NCBI RefSeq assembly: GCF_001702265.1
Contig: NZ_MAUE01000048.1
Location: 124,001 to 188,000 of the forward strand
Length of the DNA stretch: 64,000 bases
Origin: Pseudomonas aylmerensis
GTDB taxonomy: Bacteria; Pseudomonadota; Gammaproteobacteria; Pseudomonadales; Pseudomonadaceae
Direction: 5' to 3'
Made by a program: the position numbers and the translations under genes. This document shows positions 18,654 through 27,820 of the stretch, piece by piece. Every line of letters begins with the position of its first letter. Position 1 is the first letter of the stretch. Below the pieces are notes generated by a model. It was not told the origin of the DNA. It searched no databases and saw nothing but the letters and a program-made list of their open reading frames with translations.

Positions 18654-19991
18654 ATGATCGAATCTGTCGAATCCTTCCTTTTGCGCCTCAAGAAACGCGA
18701 CCCCGACCAGCCGGAATTTCACCAGGCGGTAGAAGAAGTCCTACGCAGCTTGTGGCCGTTTCTTGAAGCCAACCACCACTACCTGACCTCGGGCATCCTG
18801 GAGCGCATCTGCGAGCCGGAGCGCGCGATTACCTTCCGGGTCTCGTGGGTGGATGATCATGGCAAGGTCCAGGTCAATCGCGGGTTTCGCATCCAGATGA
18901 ACAGCGCCATCGGCCCCTACAAGGGCGGCCTGCGCTTCCACCCGTCGGTGAACTTGGGTGTGCTCAAGTTCCTCGCCTTCGAGCAGACCTTCAAGAATTC
19001 CCTGACCTCCTTGCCCATGGGCGGCGGCAAGGGCGGTTCGGATTTCGATCCCAAGGGCAAGAGCGACGCCGAAGTCATGCGCTTTTGCCAGGCCTTCATG
19101 AGCGAGTTGTACCGCCATATTGGCGCCGACGTGGACGTGCCGGCCGGCGATATTGGCGTGGGCGCCCGTGAAATCGGTTTTCTGTTTGGCCAGTACAAGC
19201 GCCTGAGCAACCAGTTCACCTCGGTGCTGACCGGCAAGGGCATGACCTACGGCGGCAGCCTGATCCGCCCGGAAGCCACCGGGTTCGGCTGCGTGTACTT
19301 CGCTGAGGAAATGCTCAAGCGCAATGGCCAGCGGGTCGAAGGCAAGCGCGTGGCCGTTTCCGGCTCCGGCAACGTGGCGCAATACGCGGCGCGCAAGGTG
19401 ATGGACCTGGGCGGCAAGGTGGTTTCCCTGTCCGATTCCGAAGGCACCTTGTACGCCGAAAGCGGTTTGACCGAAGAGCAATGGTCGGCCCTGCTCGAAC
19501 TGAAAAACGTACAGCGCGGCCGTATCAGCGAGCTGGCCGAGCGTTTTGGCCTGGAGTTCCGCAAAGGCAAGACCCCTTGGGAGCTGGCCTGCGATATCGC
19601 GCTGCCCTGCGCCACGCAGAACGAACTCGACGCCGAAGCGGCCCGCACCCTGCTGCGCAACGGCTGCATCTGCGTGGCCGAAGGCGCCAACATGCCGACC
19701 ACGTTGGCGGCGGTGGATATCTTCATCGAGGCGGGCATTCTGTTCGCGCCGGGCAAGGCGTCCAATGCCGGCGGCGTGGCCGTCAGCGGCCTGGAAATGT
19801 CGCAGAACGCCATGCGCCTGCTGTGGACTGCCGGTGAAGTGGACAGCAAGCTGCACAACATCATGCAGTCGATCCACCATGCCTGCGTGCATTACGGCGA
19901 GGAAAACGGTCGGATCAACTATGTGAAGGGCGCGAACATCGCGGGCTTCGTCAAAGTCGCCGATGCGATGCTCGCGCAAGGCATCGTCTAG
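18654..19991 (+). CDS. gdhA: NADP-specific glutamate dehydrogenase
   Basis: A 445-residue hexameric-type glutamate dehydrogenase that forms glutamate from 2-oxoglutarate and ammonia with NADPH. The substrate-binding line GPYKGGLRFHPSVN and the catalytic-lysine segment LPMGGGKGGSDFDPKG are both intact, and the nucleotide-binding motif GSGNVAQYAA follows at mid-protein. Length is standard. Its stop overlaps the stop of the convergent gre-like gene by 4 bp. Confidence 0.97.
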   Translation: MIESVESFLLRLKKRDPDQPEFHQAVEEVLRSLWPFLEANHHYLTSGILERICEPERAITFRVSWVDDHGKVQVNRGFRIQMNSAIGPYKGGLRFHPSVNLGVLKFLAFEQTFKNSLTSLPMGGGKGGSDFDPKGKSDAEVMRFCQAFMSELYRHIGADVDVPAGDIGVGAREIGFLFGQYKRLSNQFTSVLTGKGMTYGGSLIRPEATGFGCVYFAEEMLKRNGQRVEGKRVAVSGSGNVAQYAARKVMDLGGKVVSLSDSEGTLYAESGLTEEQWSALLELKNVQRGRISELAERFGLEFRKGKTPWELACDIALPCATQNELDAEAARTLLRNGCICVAEGANMPTTLAAVDIFIEAGILFAPGKASNAGGVAVSGLEMSQNAMRLLWTAGEVDSKLHNIMQSIHHACVHYGEENGRINYVKGANIAGFVKVADAMLAQGIV

Positions 19992-20476
19992 GCCTCGGGT
20001 TCGATCACCAGCACTTCGATCAACTGGTCACCGACGGGGCGCTTCCACAGCACTTCGTCGCCGACCTGGGCACCGAGTAACGCGCGGCCCAGCGGCGAGC
20101 CCCAGTTGATCAGGTTGGCGGTGGCGTCGGCCTGGTCTTCACCGACTAATTGGATGCGCTGCTGCTCGTCCTGCTCGTTGGCAAAGGTGACCCAATTGCC
20201 GATCTGCACCTTGTCGGTAGACTTGGCCGGTGGCACCACTTGGGCGCTCTGCACGCGCTGATTGAAGTAGCGCAGATCGCGCTCGAGATCGGCCTGGCGC
20301 TGCTTATCGTCTTTGGCTGATTCGAGGCTGTATTCGTGCTGCAACTGCGCGACTTTGGCCTGCAACTGCGCCAACCCTTGCGCGGTGAGGCGATTGGGTT
20401 GCTCGCTGACCTGGCGCTCCACCGGCTGATCGGCCTGGGCTGCAGCGTTATCTTCGTTTACGAAAGCTCGGCTCAT
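19988..20476 (-). CDS. GreA/GreB-family transcription elongation factor-like protein
   Basis: A 162-residue protein whose C-terminal half (from about IGNWVTFANEQDEQQRIQLVGEDQ to the end, including INWGSPLGRALLGAQVGDEV) is the FKBP-like domain of Gre factors that sits in the RNA polymerase secondary channel entrance. The N-terminal coiled coil is clearly shorter than in GreA (about 18 residues by hand alignment), and the acidic tip motif (GDLKENAEY in GreA) is not recognisable; a longer, Gln/Glu-rich tail precedes it. It may therefore act differently from the cleavage factors, like Gfh-type proteins. A TAGGAGGAG site supports the ATG at 20476. It is convergent with gdhA, with a 4-bp overlap. 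Confidence 0.75.
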   Translation of the reverse strand: MSRAFVNEDNAAAQADQPVERQVSEQPNRLTAQGLAQLQAKVAQLQHEYSLESAKDDKQRQADLERDLRYFNQRVQSAQVVPPAKSTDKVQIGNWVTFANEQDEQQRIQLVGEDQADATANLINWGSPLGRALLGAQVGDEVLWKRPVGDQLIEVLVIEPEA

Positions 20477-20563
20477 GACATGCTCCTCCTATGGAGATTG
20501 GGCCATGTTCGCCGCACGATCGTTCCCACGTCCTGCGTATCCGCCTGCAAGGTCGACGCAGAC

Positions 20564-20920
20564 CTATTGCGAGCGATACGCCCTGGCTGCGTCTCTGTCC
20601 TTCTCCTGCTGCCACGCACGTTCGCGGTCATCCCAGTGATTGTCCTTGTAGTCGCGCAACTCTTCGTTCTCTCGCATGGCCTTGCACTGACGAAAACCAT
20701 CCTCCCAGCCTTCGGCGTACTGGCGGTCTTTCAGGTAGCGCGGCACATTCTTGCGAAACTCCCCGGTGATCACCCCAGCAGCCTGGCGACCACTGCTGCA
20801 GCCATCATCAAAACCGTCGGCAAACGCCGGTGGATAACCCTTGGCCAACAACTCCTGGTGAGTGGATTGGCAACCCGCCAGCCACACCACCGCACACAGC
20901 ATTAGCGCATACCGCCACAT
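20564..20920 (-). CDS. small lipoprotein of unknown function
   Basis: A 118-residue protein with a type II signal peptide: hydrophobic stretch then the lipobox LAGC (lipid-modified Cys at residue 17). The mature part is charged, with repeated short motifs around Gly-Trp/Phe (GFDDGCSSG, GWEDGFRQC) and a Glu/Arg/Gln-rich C-terminal helix. Three further cysteines could pair. It lies upstream of, and co-oriented with, the gre-like gene. I do not recognise a family beyond 'Pseudomonas lipoprotein'. Confidence 0.75.
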   Translation of the reverse strand: MWRYALMLCAVVWLAGCQSTHQELLAKGYPPAFADGFDDGCSSGRQAAGVITGEFRKNVPRYLKDRQYAEGWEDGFRQCKAMRENEELRDYKDNHWDDRERAWQQEKDRDAARAYRSQ

Positions 20921-21063
20921 GGCGTACTCCCTGGCCGTTTCACGGCTGATAGGGAGAGTCTAGAAGGGGATTTGTCGGGGAGGTGTGAAAGGGAGGTGAG
21001 AAAGACGTGGGCGAATCCAAAACGTGCCGGCGATGACGGTGGGTCAGTCAGCCGGGCCGTTGC

Positions 21064-21101
21064 TGATACACCGCTATCGCGGGCAAGCCCGGCTGCCACA
21101 T
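21064..21101. repeat. REP element
   Basis: A REP of the class CACCGCTATCGCGGGCAAGC lies just downstream of the DUF4105 gene and upstream of the small lipoprotein gene. Confidence 0.65.
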
Positions 21102-21123
21102 TTTGATCATCGCCAGCTTCTGG

Positions 21124-22977
21124 TCAGTAGTGATACCACTTCACTTCGAGCATCACTTCATTGACCGGCGTCGACAGGTGGCTGTACTCGCGCTGGGCGC
21201 TCAGGCGCAGGCCTAGGTTGCGAGACAGTTCCCACTGCTGGTTGAGGCTGAGGCTGCGGCGCACTTCACCGTTGGTGAAGAAATCGCCCTTGGCTTCCAG
21301 GCTCAGGTTGCCCAGCGGGTTTTTCCACAGTAAGCCGGTGTTGAAACCGGCTGCCGGTGAGATGGCTTCGCTGAAGTCATTGTTGTGTTCCACGCGCACG
21401 GTGCCGAGGGCGAAGCCGAGCATGTCGTCGCTCAGTTGCCAGGTGCCGCCGGCGCCGCCGTTGACGTGGGCGACCAGGGTTTCGTCGTCGTGCTTGCCGG
21501 GGACGCGCTCCAGGCCGCCGGTGACTTGCCATGACCACGGCTGCAGCAAGGCATTGCGCGGGGTCAGCGAACGGATGGTCGCCAGGTCCAGTTGCTGCAG
21601 TTGCCAGTGATTGCCTTCGTACTGGCGCAGTTTCATCTGCAGGATCTCGATCTGCGCGCCAAGAGGGAAGCCCTCGGCGTTGTCATTGAGGTCGTGGTAG
21701 GCCATGCGCAGGCCGTATTCTCCGAACGCCTTGTCGCCACGGGTGCCGATACCGGCTTGCCAGGTGCGCGATTCATGGCCGTTTTCCGGCAAGCCAGGCG
21801 GGACGATTTTCAGGTCGGGCGCGGGGTTCTGGTTGATCGCCCGCAGCAGTTCGAAGCTGCGCTGGGAGCGTTCGGTGTCGCGTTCCAGGCCGTTGGCGCG
21901 GTAGCGGCCGAGGCGATAGGCGGCGTCGATGATCAGGGCTTGTCGGTCACGAGGCAGGGCTTTGAAGGTGGGCTCCTGCAATTGTTTCTGGTCGTCGCTG
22001 ACCTTCAATACCCATTGCTGCTCGTCGCTGTCCAGCGGCTTGGCGCGCTCCAGCAGTTCACGTTCACGGGAGGGGCGATAGTCGATTTTCTCGACCAGGC
22101 CCGCATCTTTTACCGCCTTGACCGTGTCGGTGGGAATGGCCGTGAGCGGGAATTGCTCGGTCAGGCGCAGGCCAGGGCGCGCCACCTGCAGCAGTTCCAG
22201 CAGGCGATAGGAGCAGTTTTCGTCGAAGAAGAAGTAGTCGAACTGGATCTGCTTGAGTTCCCACACATGTTCGACCATGCGCTCGGTCTCGACCTGGGTC
22301 AGGTTCAGACGGTATTCCCACAGGTCACGGTTCTCCAGGCTACGGTACTCGGAGAGTTTTTCCTGGTAGGGCACCAGGGCGAACAGGCCGGGGTAGCCGC
22401 CCATCAGGCCTTTCCAGGCGTAGAGGATGCTGTTGTCCGAGCCTTCGATGTAGGCGCCGAAGTTGATCGCGTAGCTGAGCAGGGCGGTGTTGTTGCTTTG
22501 CACGTCCGCCTGGTCGATGCGCAGCAGGGTGTGGCCGAACATCGACGACGGGCTGTTGAGGTACGCCGCCGGGAAGATCATGACCGCGCTGTGGGGCGCG
22601 ACGTCCTTGAACCATTGCTTGAATTCTTTGCAGTCCACGGCGGGCAGGTCGGTCAGGTGCAACTGATCCTTGAGCCAGCGGGTACGTGCGGGGTAAACGC
22701 ATTGGGCGTGTTTCTCACCGAGGCTGGCCGGCAGGTACAGCGCTTCGACGGTGGCCTTGAGTTCCGCGTCCGGGTGGTGGGCGCCATCGGGGGCGAGGAA
22801 GAACTTCTTGTCGCTGACATAGCTGCGCCAGCCGCTGATCTTGCCGGCTTCGTAGTGGCCCAGGGACAACCAGAACGGGTCGTTGGCCAATTGCTGCAAA
22901 CGTTGATCATCAAGATGCGGGGCCGCGAACAGCGGGGCGCAAGCGAAGAGTGCCAGCCAGGCAAAGCGTTTGAGCAT
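21124..22977 (-). CDS. DUF4105 (Lnb-like) envelope protein with beta-barrel-like C-terminus
   Basis: A 617-residue exported protein with a signal peptide ending about LFAAP. The central part (about 130-300) is the DUF4105/Lnb N-terminal domain, with SSMFGHTLLRID and FFFDENCSYRLLELL holding a His and a Cys that fit a permuted papain-like (NlpC-like) active site; that catalytic idea is inference. The last 200 residues alternate short amphipathic strands and end in the aromatic WYHY, as in outer-membrane beta-barrels. The DUF3015 gene lies 92 bp upstream on the same strand. The substrate is unknown. Confidence 0.8.
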   Translation of the reverse strand: MLKRFAWLALFACAPLFAAPHLDDQRLQQLANDPFWLSLGHYEAGKISGWRSYVSDKKFFLAPDGAHHPDAELKATVEALYLPASLGEKHAQCVYPARTRWLKDQLHLTDLPAVDCKEFKQWFKDVAPHSAVMIFPAAYLNSPSSMFGHTLLRIDQADVQSNNTALLSYAINFGAYIEGSDNSILYAWKGLMGGYPGLFALVPYQEKLSEYRSLENRDLWEYRLNLTQVETERMVEHVWELKQIQFDYFFFDENCSYRLLELLQVARPGLRLTEQFPLTAIPTDTVKAVKDAGLVEKIDYRPSRERELLERAKPLDSDEQQWVLKVSDDQKQLQEPTFKALPRDRQALIIDAAYRLGRYRANGLERDTERSQRSFELLRAINQNPAPDLKIVPPGLPENGHESRTWQAGIGTRGDKAFGEYGLRMAYHDLNDNAEGFPLGAQIEILQMKLRQYEGNHWQLQQLDLATIRSLTPRNALLQPWSWQVTGGLERVPGKHDDETLVAHVNGGAGGTWQLSDDMLGFALGTVRVEHNNDFSEAISPAAGFNTGLLWKNPLGNLSLEAKGDFFTNGEVRRSLSLNQQWELSRNLGLRLSAQREYSHLSTPVNEVMLEVKWYHY

Positions 22978-23036
22978 AGGGGCAACTTAAGTCGGATAAA
23001 GTGAGACCCAAAGGGGGGCGGGTCCAAAAATTAAAA

Positions 23037-23058
23037 CCCGCGCCTCGAGAGGCGCGGG
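23037..23058 (-). terminator. terminator after the DUF3015 gene
   Basis: A perfect 10-bp stem, CCCGCGCCTC / GAGGCGCGGG with a 2-base centre, followed on the minus strand by TTTTAATTTTT. It ends or attenuates transcription between the DUF3015 and DUF4105 genes. Confidence 0.85.
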
Positions 23059-23068
23059 CGGGTCGAGC

Positions 23069-23557
23069 TTAAGCCTGGGTTGCGTATTTCGCCAGACGGG
23101 CATCGCTTTTCAGTACAGCCAGGGTGTTGTTGTGCACGTCGTCAGCGGTCACGTCAGCTTTGCTGAAGATCTGCTGGAAGTGCTCATGGGTAACGGCCGC
23201 GAAGTGCTCGCGATCTTCCGGTGCAACGCCCAGTACCACCGCGTAGGTGGTCAGTGCTTCGCCATTGCCTTTGGCCATGTCTTCGGACAGCTCGTTCATC
23301 ATGCCATTCATGGCAATCCACGATTTGCCGCCGTAGGTCAGGGCGCTGTTGGTGCTGCAACCGTTGGTGCCCGAGGTCATGCCGAAGGTGGCGTTACCGG
23401 AGGTACCGTTGGTGGTGGAAGCCAGGAAGTGCGCTGGAGTACCGCGCTGGCCTTCAAACAACATGTTGCCCCAACCGCAGTTCGGGCCACCTGGTGCTTC
23501 AGCCATGGCATTGAGGGAGACAACGGTGAAGAGAGTACCAAGAAGGATCCGTTTCAT
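23069..23557 (-). CDS. DUF3015 periplasmic protein
   Basis: A 162-residue protein with a clear signal peptide (MKRILLGTLFTVVSLNAMA). The mature part begins APGGPNCGWGNMLFEGQRG, the DUF3015 signature, and has two cysteines (in GPNCGWG and TNGCSTN) that could form a disulfide. Such proteins are common in gamma-proteobacteria, often in the periplasm, with no established role. It is followed by a strong terminator and then the DUF4105 gene, so the two may be partly co-transcribed. Confidence 0.88.
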   Translation of the reverse strand: MKRILLGTLFTVVSLNAMAEAPGGPNCGWGNMLFEGQRGTPAHFLASTTNGTSGNATFGMTSGTNGCSTNSALTYGGKSWIAMNGMMNELSEDMAKGNGEALTTYAVVLGVAPEDREHFAAVTHEHFQQIFSKADVTADDVHNNTLAVLKSDARLAKYATQA

Positions 23558-23824
23558 AGCTTTGTTCTCTTTGTGTGCAAACCAATGGACAAGGGTTCAG
23601 GCACTTCGTAGCGCCCTAGGGATCGGTTATTAGTCCAACCCGCGCAGTTTGGAGTTTAGGCACGTTCCAAGGGTTCCGTGTGTTTTTATAAAACAATCAG
23701 CGTTGTCGCGATTTTTTTGTAGGACGCATCCCGCGTCTATGCTTTCCCACAGGCGCGCCTTGCCATAGCGCGTAACCGGGAGCCAGAATGCCGTCATCTG
23801 CCCCGCTTGATGTAAGGAAGCCCG

Positions 23825-26263
23825 ATGCCTGATCCTGTTGCTGCCAGCTTGCGTCTAGCGCCCGAAGCGCTGACTCGCCCTTTCTCCGCTGAACAGTTCA
23901 GCTTCTCGACCACCAATGATTTGGAGCCCTTTCGCGGTGTGCTTGGCCAGGAACGTGCGGTTGAAGCCTTGCAGTTCGGTGTGGCCATGCCACGCCCCGG
24001 TTACAACGTGTTTGTCATGGGCGAGCCGGGCACCGGCCGCTTTTCGTTCGTCAAACGCTACCTGAAAGCCGAAGGCAAGCGCCTGCAGACCCCGGCGGAC
24101 TGGGTCTACGTGAATAATTTCGATGAGCCGCGCGAACCGCGTGCCCTGGAATTGCCAGGCGGCGCGGCGGCGGCGTTCATCGCCGATATCAATGGCCTGG
24201 TGGATAACCTGGTCGCGACCTTCCCGGCGGTGTTCGAGCACCCGACTTATCAACAGCGCAAAAGCGCCATCGACCGCGCCTTCAACCAGCGCTACGACAA
24301 GGCCCTGGATGTGATCGAGCGCCTGGCCCTGGAAAAGGACGTGGCGCTGTACCGTGACAGCACCAACATTGCGTTTACCCCGATGCTCGACGGCAAGGCG
24401 CTGGACGAGGCGGAGTTTTCGCAGTTGCCGGAAGCCGATCGCGAGCGCTTCCACACGGATATTTCCGAGCTGGAGGAGCGCCTCAACGAAGAACTCGCAA
24501 GCCTGCCGCAGTGGAAGCGCGAGTCCAATAACCAGCTGCGCCAGTTCAACGAAGAAACCATCACCCTGGCGCTGCAGCCTTTGCTCGCACCGCTGTCGGA
24601 AAAGTACGCGGAAAACGCCGCGGTCTGTGGTTACCTGCAAGCCATGCAGGTGTACCTGCTCAAAACCGTGGTCGAGCAGTTGGTCGACGACGCGAAGACT
24701 GACGCCCAGGCGCGCAAACTGCTGGAAGAGCAGTACTGCCCAAGCCTGGTGGTCGGCCATCCGGTCAACGGCGGCGCGCCGGTGGTATTCGAGCCGCACC
24801 CGACCTACGACAACCTGTTCGGCCGTATCGAATACAGCACCGACCAGGGCGCGCTGTACACGACTTATCGCCAGCTGCGCCCAGGCGCCTTGCACCGGGC
24901 CAACGGCGGCTTCCTGATCCTGGAAGCCGAGAAAATGCTCGGCGAGCCGTTTGTATGGGACGCCCTCAAGCGTTCGCTGCAGTCGCGCAAGCTGAAGATG
25001 GAATCGCCGCTGGGCGAGCTGGGGCGCCTGGCCACCGTGACCCTCAATCCGCAAATGATCCCGTTGCAGGTCAAGGTGATCATCATCGGTTCGCGCCAGC
25101 TGTACTACGCGCTGCAGGACGCCGATCCGGACTTCCAGGAGATGTTCCGGGTACTGGTGGATTTCGACGAAGACATCCCGATGGTCGACGAGAGCCTGGA
25201 GCAGTTTGCCCAGTTGCTCAAGACTCGCACCTCGGAAGAGGGCATGGCGCCGCTGACCTCCGACGCGGTTGCGCGCCTGGCGACCTACAGCGCCCGACTG
25301 GCCGAACACCAGGGGCGCTTGTCGGCGCGGATTGGCGACTTGTTCCAGTTGGTCAGCGAGGCGGACTTTATCCGGCACCTGGCCGGCGACGAGATGACGG
25401 ATGCCGGTCACATCGAACGTGCGCTCAAGGCCAAGGCCACGCGGACGGGACGTGTGTCGGCGCGGATCCTCGACGACATGCTCGCCGGGGTGATCCTGAT
25501 CGACACCGCTGGTGCGGCGGTCGGCAAGTGCAACGGGCTGACGGTCCTGGAAGTGGGGGATTCGGCATTCGGTGTGCCGGCGCGGATTTCCGCCACGGTG
25601 TATCCGGGCGGCAGCGGCATTGTCGACATCGAGCGTGAGGTCAACCTCGGGCAGCCGATCCACTCCAAGGGCGTGATGATCCTCACCGGTTACCTCGGCA
25701 GCCGTTATGCCCAGGAATTCCCGCTGGCGATCTCCGCGAGTATCGCGCTGGAGCAGTCCTACGGTTACGTGGACGGTGACAGCGCGTCGCTGGGCGAGGC
25801 CTGCACCTTGATTTCGGCGTTGTCGAAGACGCCGCTCAAGCAGTGCTTTGCGATCACCGGCTCGATCAACCAGTTCGGTGAAGTGCAGGCGGTGGGTGGG
25901 GTCAACGAGAAGATCGAAGGCTTCTTCCGCCTGTGCGAAGCCCGCGGCTTGACCGGCGAACAGGGCGCGATCATTCCCCAGGCCAACGTCGCCACGCTGA
26001 TGCTCGACGAGAAGGTCTTGCAGGCCGTGCGCGATGGGCAATTCCACATCTATGCGGTGCGCCAGGCGGATGAGGCGCTGAGCCTGCTGGTGGGCGAGGA
26101 CGCCGGTGAGCCGGACGCAGAAGGCCAGTTCCCGGAAGGTACGGTCAATGCGCGCGTGGTCGAGCGGTTGCGTGCGATTGCCGAGATGATCAGTGAAGAC
26201 GACTTGAAAGAAGCGGAGAAGGAGCTGGCGCAACAGGCCTTGGCCGAAGCCAAGCCGACCTGA
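23825..26263 (+). CDS. Lon-like ATP-dependent protease (AsrA/LonC group)
   Basis: An 812-residue Lon-related protease with an AAA module carrying a long insertion, and a C-terminal Lon protease domain. The catalytic dyad is S653 (DGDSASLGEA) and K696 (GGVNEKIEG), 43 residues apart as in Lon. The Walker A is degenerate: GEPGTGRFSF, with R in place of K, while a Walker B-like stretch occurs in GGFLILEAE. P. aeruginosa AsrA (PA0779, linked to the aminoglycoside stress response) belongs to this group, from memory. No Lon N-terminal substrate domain is present. The start at 23825 is supported by AAGGAAG upstream. Confidence 0.88.
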   Translation: MPDPVAASLRLAPEALTRPFSAEQFSFSTTNDLEPFRGVLGQERAVEALQFGVAMPRPGYNVFVMGEPGTGRFSFVKRYLKAEGKRLQTPADWVYVNNFDEPREPRALELPGGAAAAFIADINGLVDNLVATFPAVFEHPTYQQRKSAIDRAFNQRYDKALDVIERLALEKDVALYRDSTNIAFTPMLDGKALDEAEFSQLPEADRERFHTDISELEERLNEELASLPQWKRESNNQLRQFNEETITLALQPLLAPLSEKYAENAAVCGYLQAMQVYLLKTVVEQLVDDAKTDAQARKLLEEQYCPSLVVGHPVNGGAPVVFEPHPTYDNLFGRIEYSTDQGALYTTYRQLRPGALHRANGGFLILEAEKMLGEPFVWDALKRSLQSRKLKMESPLGELGRLATVTLNPQMIPLQVKVIIIGSRQLYYALQDADPDFQEMFRVLVDFDEDIPMVDESLEQFAQLLKTRTSEEGMAPLTSDAVARLATYSARLAEHQGRLSARIGDLFQLVSEADFIRHLAGDEMTDAGHIERALKAKATRTGRVSARILDDMLAGVILIDTAGAAVGKCNGLTVLEVGDSAFGVPARISATVYPGGSGIVDIEREVNLGQPIHSKGVMILTGYLGSRYAQEFPLAISASIALEQSYGYVDGDSASLGEACTLISALSKTPLKQCFAITGSINQFGEVQAVGGVNEKIEGFFRLCEARGLTGEQGAIIPQANVATLMLDEKVLQAVRDGQFHIYAVRQADEALSLLVGEDAGEPDAEGQFPEGTVNARVVERLRAIAEMISEDDLKEAEKELAQQALAEAKPT

Positions 26264-26283
26264 TTGTCTTGTTAAAGCGCTAT

Positions 26284-27285
26284 TAATGTGGGGGCTGGCT
26301 CGCCTGCGATGGCGGTGTGCCTGGCGAAGAAAATGCCAGCAATACCGCCGCCTTCGCAGCCTCGCTGGGGCTCGACAACTCCCACACTTGGGCTGCGTCG
26401 CGTCGGATATTGCGATCACACAGGGGATTGAAATAACTCTGGCACCGCCAATCCCCTGTAGGAGCTGTCGAGCTTTAGCGAGGCTGCGAAAGCGGTGTCC
26501 CAGGCGCAGAAAACGCCAGCAATACCGCCGCCTTCGCAGCCTCGCTGGGGCTCGACAACTCCTACACTTGGGCTGCGTCGCGTCGGATATTGCGATCACA
26601 CAGGGGATTGAAATAACGGGGCACCGCCAATCCCCTGTAGGAGCTGTCGAGCTTTAGCGAGGCTGCGAAAGCGGTGTCTCAGGCGCAGAAAATGCCAGCA
26701 ATGCCGCCGCCTTCGCAGCCTTGCTGGGGCTCGACAGCTTGCTCCTACACTTGGGCTGCGTCGCGCCGGATATTGCGATTCACCTAGGGGATTGAAATCA
26801 GGCCGACACCGCAATCCCCTGTGGGAGTTGTCGAGCTTTAGCGAGGCTGCGAAAGCGGTGTCTCAGGCGCAGAAAAGGCCAGCAATACCGCCGCCTTCGC
26901 AGCCTCGCTGGGGCTCGACAGCTCCTACACTTGGGCTGCGTCGTGTCGGATATTGCGATCACACAGGGGATTGAAATAAGGCCGACACCGCCAATCCCCT
27001 GTAGGAGCTGTCGAGCTTTAGCGAGGCTGCGAAAGCGGTGTGCCAGGCGCAGAAAATGCCAGCAATGCCGCCGCCTTCGCAGCCTCGCCGAGGCTCGACA
27101 GCTCCTACACTTGGGCTGCGTCGCGTCGGATATTGCGATTCACCTAGGGGATTGAAATCAGGCCGACACCGCAATCCTCTGTGGGAGTTGTCGAGCTTTA
27201 GCGAGGCTGCGAAAGCGGTGTGCCAGGCGCGGAAAATGCCAGCAATGCCGCCGCCTTCGCAGCCTCGCTAAAGCTCGACACTAGC
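26284..27285. repeat. tandem array of ~180-bp units built from REP-like hairpins
   Basis: About 5.5 head-to-tail units with a period of 180 bp (one of 184). The landmark TTGGGCTGCGTCG starts at about 26388, 26568, 26752, 26932 and 27112. Each unit contains a long hairpin whose arms read GAGCTGTCGAGCTTTAGCGA and its near-complement CTCGCTGGGGCTCGACAGCT, and a linker with CAGGGGATTGAAAT. Copies are about 90-95% alike. Open frames run through the array in several phases, but they follow the repeat and are not genes. It looks like an expanded REP/BIME satellite. Confidence 0.9.
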
Positions 27286-27497
27286 TTCCTCATGGGAACA
27301 ACGGTGCCTTGGAACACCGATAAAATCGCCACATTTTTGACTCGTCTATAGAGGCCCAACGCCCGTTGGTCCCTACAACCTTGGTTTGCACTGGTTTTAT
27401 TCTATTCTCTGATCAAGGGATATCCACAGGAGTCGCTGGATAGAAACAGCCTCGCCATCGGCTGAGGTTGAACACCGATCTACCGAGGGTCGCCGCC

Positions 27498-27815
27498 ATG
27501 CCGCGCAACCTTTGCCTTACCCGCCAATGCCTGGGCCTGGTCACCCGTATCGAATGCTCCATTCGCCCTCTCGCGGGGGATAACGGGCTGTGGACCCTGC
27601 TGTTTGCTGCCGGAATGACTGGCGAGCAGCCTTCCACCATCAAGTCCCAGGGCCCGTTTCATGGGCCCTTCGTCGCCGAAACCATTCTGCAATCGATCGT
27701 CGAAAGCCTGACCCTGCACGGCTATGAACTGGCGGATGACCCGCAGATCTGGTGCCTGCACCTGCAGGCCCATCTGCGGCAACTCAACGGTGGGCACGAG
27801 CGCCTGGCGCTCTAG
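27498..27815 (+). CDS. conserved hypothetical protein, 105 residues
   Basis: A small soluble protein (MPRNLCLTRQCLGLVTRIEC...) without a signal peptide or membrane segment. The ATG at 27498 has GAGGG 8 bases upstream; the frame extends 10 codons further up without a ribosome site. The C-terminal half has a regular helix-like pattern (ETILQSIVESLTLHGYEL, then WCLHLQAHLRQLN). It converges with the large lipoprotein gene, the stops being 5 bp apart. I do not recognise its family. Confidence 0.65.
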   Translation: MPRNLCLTRQCLGLVTRIECSIRPLAGDNGLWTLLFAAGMTGEQPSTIKSQGPFHGPFVAETILQSIVESLTLHGYELADDPQIWCLHLQAHLRQLNGGHERLAL

Positions 27816-27820
27816 CCGGG

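Noticed and set aside
23855..26599. Long minus-strand open frame of about 914 codons opposite the Lon-like gene
   Set aside because: It is a shadow of a GC-rich gene; it shows no family features and runs into the repeat array.
26284..27285. CRISPR-like appearance: repeats containing GGGGATTGAAAT at regular spacing
   Set aside because: The whole 180-bp unit is repeated, not a 28-37-bp repeat with unique spacers, and no cas genes are in the window.
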